A stretch of DNA of 64,000 nucleotides. It comes from JAOAPG01 sp963791575. GTDB taxonomy: Bacteria > Acidobacteriota > Terriglobia > Terriglobales > Acidobacteriaceae. The translations under genes were made by a program, and so were the position numbers. The DNA lies in NCBI GenBank assembly GCA_963791575.1, contig CAWBSY010000009.1, positions 124,001 through 188,000 of the forward strand. Reading direction: 5' to 3'. Within the stretch, counting starts at the first letter, position 1. Every line of letters starts with the position of its first letter. Of the stretch, positions 61,016-64,000 are shown piece by piece. Below the pieces are notes generated by a model, which was given only the letters and a program-made list of their open reading frames with translations, searched no databases and was not told the DNA's origin.

Positions 61016-61904
61016 CTATCGACAAGTCAGCTGTGTAGGCTTCGCCAAATTGCAGCCGACATGCCGCCATTCATCGTGACTGGAAATCTCCACAGCGTGG
61101 CTGCCCAGTGTCGATGTGTCTATCGGTGAGGACCGGCAGGATGGGTCTTGGTTTAGCTTGTTGATAATCTCTTCACTCGGATTGCCGCCTTTGCATGCGG
61201 GATGTCCGAATCCACTGCTGCTCACGCCATTCTGAATATCGAAAATGAGGTTGTCGCTTGGGCCGGGCGCGACTCCCATCGGCACGGCGTTCAGTCCCAG
61301 CGCTTGCCGGGTTTTCCAGGCGACTACGTGGTCGGCACAAGAAGTGTCTCCGCTTACTCCCAGCGCTCCGACAATTTTTCCATTTTTGTCATACAAGGCG
61401 AGCCCTCCACCGAAAACGATGACTCCTCCAATCGGCTTTCCCACTAGCGGGTCATCGGGCTGACCAAACTTTTGTGGATCACCGGCAAATGCCGTGATTG
61501 GGATCTGGACCAGCTCACGATGCTGTAAAGAGAGTTTCCCGGCTGAGCAGCGGAATAAATGTTGCCGGTGGAAAGAGCAAAATTGTCGGTGCTGAAGGCA
61601 TTTGCAGTATTCGCTTTCTCCGCGGAGATGAGGCGGCTGCCCGGCCATTCCGCGCCGCGATTCGGGCCGGTAAACACGACAGCGCAAACTATGCCATCGC
61701 GATTTACTACCGCGCCCCATTCCTGATTTCCGAGTCCGCCGTTCGCTCCCTTGCCCTCTTTAACAGCGCTCGTTAATGCCGCCTTGAGCTTGTTGTAGTC
61801 CGGGACCTTCGAACAATCCTGCGGGTTCTGAGCAAACGCAGAAAATGAAGACTTACGAATACCAGAAAAGCAACAGCTGTACGCGAGGATATTAAGAATT
61901 GCAT
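61016..61904 (-). CDS. Exported haem-binding protein (GlcG/HbpS family), frameshifted
   Basis: Starts MQFLISSRTAVAFLVFVSLHF; one base appears lost, and the signal then ends FSAFAQ-N. Mature part: SKVPDYNKLKAALTSAVKEGKGANGGLGNQEWGAVVNRDGIVCAVVFTGPNRGAEWPGSRLISAEKANTANAFS, LSTGNIYSAAQPGNSL; a second one-base loss near 61525; then QIPITAFAGDPQKFG, GKPIGGVIVFGGGLALYDKNGKIVGALGVSGDTSCADHVVAWKTRQALGLN and FDIQNGVSSSGFGHPAC. This is the GlcG/HbpS pattern. It is the last gene of the minus-strand respiratory block. Confidence 0.8.
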
Positions 61905-61924
61905 AGCTGATCTCCTGTTCGGTT

Positions 61925-62306
61925 TCATCTTAGGGTGTACAAGTATGCCGCAATGTCGCGGCTGTCCTGCTCGGTGACTCCCATTTCCGGCATTGCGGTA
62001 TGGGGTTCTACTTGTCGGGGATGCTGAATCCACAGCATGAGATTGCCGGGAGTATTCGGAAGTTCGCCGGCAATGTAATAGCGTTGGCCAATACCGTCCA
62101 GGCGCGGACCGATCAGACCCCGCGCTCCGGGAACGCCGGAAATTTCGTGGCATGTATTGCAGCCATACTTGCGAATTTCGGTTCGCCCCAAGCGAGCATC
62201 TGCCGCCGCTGGTAAGGGTTGCGGCCCTCTCGACTTCAGTGCGACTCGGGCGTTCACACGCGGTCGAGACAGTCGATAGGAGAACCGCGAAGAGCAGAAT
62301 CGGCAT
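61925..62306 (-). CDS. Cytochrome c lipoprotein (class I), frameshifted
   Basis: Small c-type cytochrome. From ATG 62306: MPILLFAVLLSTVSTAC, a lipoprotein signal with STAC lipobox. One extra base near 62250 moves the frame; the mature part reads LGRTEIRKYGCNTCHEISGVPGARGLIGPRLDGIGQRYYIAG with the CNTCH haem site, then MLWIQHPRQVEPHTAMPEMGVTEQDSRDIAAYLYTLR with the Met ligand in MPEMG. It starts 5 bases after the ctaG stop, so it belongs with the terminal-oxidase genes. Alternatively translation starts at GTG 62257. Confidence 0.8.
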
Positions 62307-62311
62307 TGTTC

Positions 62312-63258
62312 TCACTCGACGCCTCCCTCCGACAAGCGGCCGAGTTCCGCCATGCGCGTGTATTGCCATCTTGTCTGCGACTCGTTCATCCACTTGACGA
62401 GTAAGACGAGGGCAACAATCAGCAGCAGCGTCCCGGCTGGAATCCACATGATCAGTCCACCGATCTGTTGATCTTCTAGCGCGGTGAGATGCCACGCGGG
62501 AGCGGTCAGCACGTAGGACGAATACCAGGGACGCGGTGCAAACGTGAGCAACGCTCCCGAGTACGCTGGTATGCAGGATTGTCGTGAAGACGTAAACCAA
62601 GCCTCCGCCATAACCCAGAGAGGGAGTTCGGTTCACCAACGGCCACCAAAAGATCAGCGCTGTCACCAGAAAAGTCGTATGTTGCGCGGCGTGAATCCAG
62701 TCGCTGCGCAATGTTTGGTCAAACAAGAAGGGAACATGCCAGATCCACAGTGCCAGTGCGGATACCAACCATGCCGAGAGCGGGGCCGAAACGAAGGCCC
62801 AGAGTCTTTTGAAAGGTTCGTGAGCGCCCAAGGCTGGCGGCCGCGCTCGCGCCAGACTGGCGGCAATGGCCCACAAGAAATGCGATCAGCGGCCGTCCGA
62901 GTACGAGCAGCGGGGCCGAGATCAGCATAAGAATCTCGTGCTGCGTCATGTGCACCCAAAACAGTTGCTCGCCGAGTTCGTGGAGCGGAGAATCCAGCGC
63001 GATGACCAGTGAAATCCAGCCGAGCGCAAACCAGAGTATCGGCCACAAGCAACGATCGTCGACGGTTGGTCCGTCGTAGCATCTTCGTTATGCCGATGCC
63101 GTAAAGAACCGCCGTCAGCAACAAGGGAATCCAAACGAAAGGCGGCCATGTCCAATCGGTTGCCAGCGCGCGGCCAGTTTCTGTTAGCGACCAAGCCGGC
63201 GTCGCCGTGAGGATCGCCGCTGTGCCACCGCTGCGACTTGGCTATGCTTCACCGACAT
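62312..63258 (-). CDS. ctaG: Cytochrome c oxidase assembly protein CtaG (caa3 type), several frameshifts
   Basis: Polytopic membrane protein of the caa3_CtaG family. Pieces in order: WTWPPFVWIPLLLTAVLYGIGITKMLRR; WPILWFALGWISLVIALDSPLHELGEQLFWVHMTQHEILMLISAPLLVLGRPLIAFL; WAIAASLARARPP and WALALWIWHVPFLFDQTL-like SALALWIWHVPFLFDQTL, HAAQHTTFLVTALIFWWPLV, GLVYVFTTILHTSVLG; LLTFAPRPWYSSY, LEDQQIGGLIMWIPAGTLLLIVALVLL. Joins need one missing base near 63230 and extra bases near 63050, 62875 and 62570. The gene is clearly one reading frame split by indels. It overlaps the coupling region of the small membrane gene upstream. Confidence 0.82.
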
Positions 63259-63259
63259 T

Positions 63260-63637
63260 TCATTCACACGGACTAAGAATCCAGCGCGGGACCGAGCCCG
63301 CAATCACCACTAAAGCAAAGGAAAGACTGAATGCCATCCCTAGAAGTGCCTGAAAGTGCGCACGATCGAAATGGCTCCCACCTTCTTCCGACGTGGTGCC
63401 GGGAAAGCGTCTGAATTCCACCAGCCCGGTTCCAAAGCCAGTCAGCGCAATTGCGAAGCAGACAATGCTGATCACATGCAGCACATAATGATGACCGGTT
63501 GAACAACTATGCTGTTCGAGCACGTAGCTGAAACCCAGATCCAAGCCCCACGCAACAAAGCCCGCCACCAGACTCCACCACAGGCCCAGCTGGTGTTCGC
63601 CCGCCTCGGATTTGTTGTTCAGACCTCGCCATGACAT
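63260..63637 (-). CDS. Small membrane protein of the cytochrome oxidase cluster
   Basis: 125 residues from ATG 63637 with AAGGAGA 2 bases upstream. Three hydrophobic segments: WWSLVAGFVAWGLDLGFSYVL, VLHVISIVCFAIALTGFGTGLVEF and FQALLGMAFSLSFALVVIAGSVPRWIL, with a Cys-His loop (EQHSCSTGHHY). It lies between cox subunit III (5 bases after its stop) and ctaG (1 base gap), so it is part of the same transcript. I do not recognise a named family. Confidence 0.75.
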   Translation of the reverse strand: MSWRGLNNKSEAGEHQLGLWWSLVAGFVAWGLDLGFSYVLEQHSCSTGHHYVLHVISIVCFAIALTGFGTGLVEFRRFPGTTSEEGGSHFDRAHFQALLGMAFSLSFALVVIAGSVPRWILSPCE

Positions 63638-63642
63638 TCTCC

Positions 63643-64000
63643 TTACAAAAATCGAGTCGTCCCGTAAATCAACAAATCCACAATCAAACCCGTGACCACC
63701 ACGAAATACCAATAGTCGGAATTGATCGCGGCATCGGCAAGGCGCGTTCCTTCCATCTTTCGGAGTAAACGAAATAGCCAGCAGAACTATCGTTTCGATC
63801 AACTCTGTCACCAGATGCCCGGAGTGCATTCCGATCAGAACCCACACGGTGGATGAGTAGGCGTCGTCGGTCCATCGACAGTTCAGGGCAGTAAATTCGA
63901 AGACGCGGAGAACCGTGGCCGCGAGCGCAAACAACGCGAGAACGAGCAGACCATTTCTGATTGCGCGGCGATTACCTTCCGGAGCGCGTTTCCTTACCAT
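63643..64000 (-). CDS. ctaE: Cytochrome c oxidase subunit III, C-terminal part (window edge)
   Basis: C-terminal helices of COX III: FEFTALNCRWTDDAYSSTVWVLIGMHSGHLVTELIETIVLLA, the family's helix with the HxxH-type GMHSGH, then, after one extra A in AAA near 63763, KMEGTRLADAAINSDYWYFVVVTGLIVDLLIYGTTRFL and TAA (63645-63643). The beginning lies beyond the window. Without the extra base the next frame would run into the following gene, hiding the true stop. Confidence 0.85.

Overview
The window looks like a chromosomal segment of an Acidobacteriota bacterium (Terriglobia / Koribacter-like). This is inferred from its gene families, many secreted proteins, a hopanoid gene (hpnH), GC near the middle 50s, and many copies of small palindromic repeats built on GACGGGCG-N4-CGCCCGTC. 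No rRNA or tRNA gene, CRISPR array, prophage or insertion sequence was seen.

Layout. 1-9 kb: the 3' part of an RND efflux pump, then rel (ppGpp synthetase/hydrolase), ridA, rpmB, a DUF971 gene, a VOC-family gene and a long PcrA/UvrD helicase. 9-16 kb: accessory genes (secreted protein, tiny basic protein, APC permease, higBA toxin-antitoxin with a readable promoter/operator, STAS-like protein, adenosine deaminase, outer-membrane protein, SnoaL-like protein) and a frameshifted rsmI, with most of the dispersed repeats. 17-25 kb: yqeY, a class V aminotransferase and serA (probably serine/glycine metabolism), envelope proteins, a Tat-exported sugar-isomerase-like protein and a VIT-family metal transporter. 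26-34 kb: FadN-like beta-oxidation protein, a secreted zinc peptidase, a receiver-TonB fusion protein and uvrB.

35-53 kb is the classical replication-origin neighbourhood. gyrB, mscL, dnaN and dnaA lie on the minus strand, and rpmH-rnpA-yidD-yidC-khpB(jag)-mnmE on the plus strand. The dnaA/rpmH gap is the natural oriC candidate, but I see no perfect TTATCCACA box in it. hpnH and a coupled small gene lie between gyrB and mscL. ruvA, an exported amidohydrolase and ruvB follow mnmE. 53-64 kb: a broken proteasome-like lipoprotein gene, an EF-G paralogue, a decayed polysaccharide deacetylase, an SDR, a di-haem peroxidase-like protein, a DUF892 protein, and a minus-strand respiratory block (cox subunit III, small membrane protein, ctaG, cytochrome c, haem-binding protein).

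A striking property is the number of single-base frameshifts in otherwise well-conserved genes: rsmI, a DUF4412-like gene, fadN, ruvB, the EF-G paralogue, ctaG, cox3, cytochrome c, the di-haem protein, DUF892 and others. Protein similarity resumes immediately in the next frame, often at a short homopolymer. I read most of these as indel errors in the assembly rather than gene death. The exceptions are two loci that also carry in-frame stops (53.3-54.4 kb and 56.9-57.6 kb), which look like real pseudogenes.
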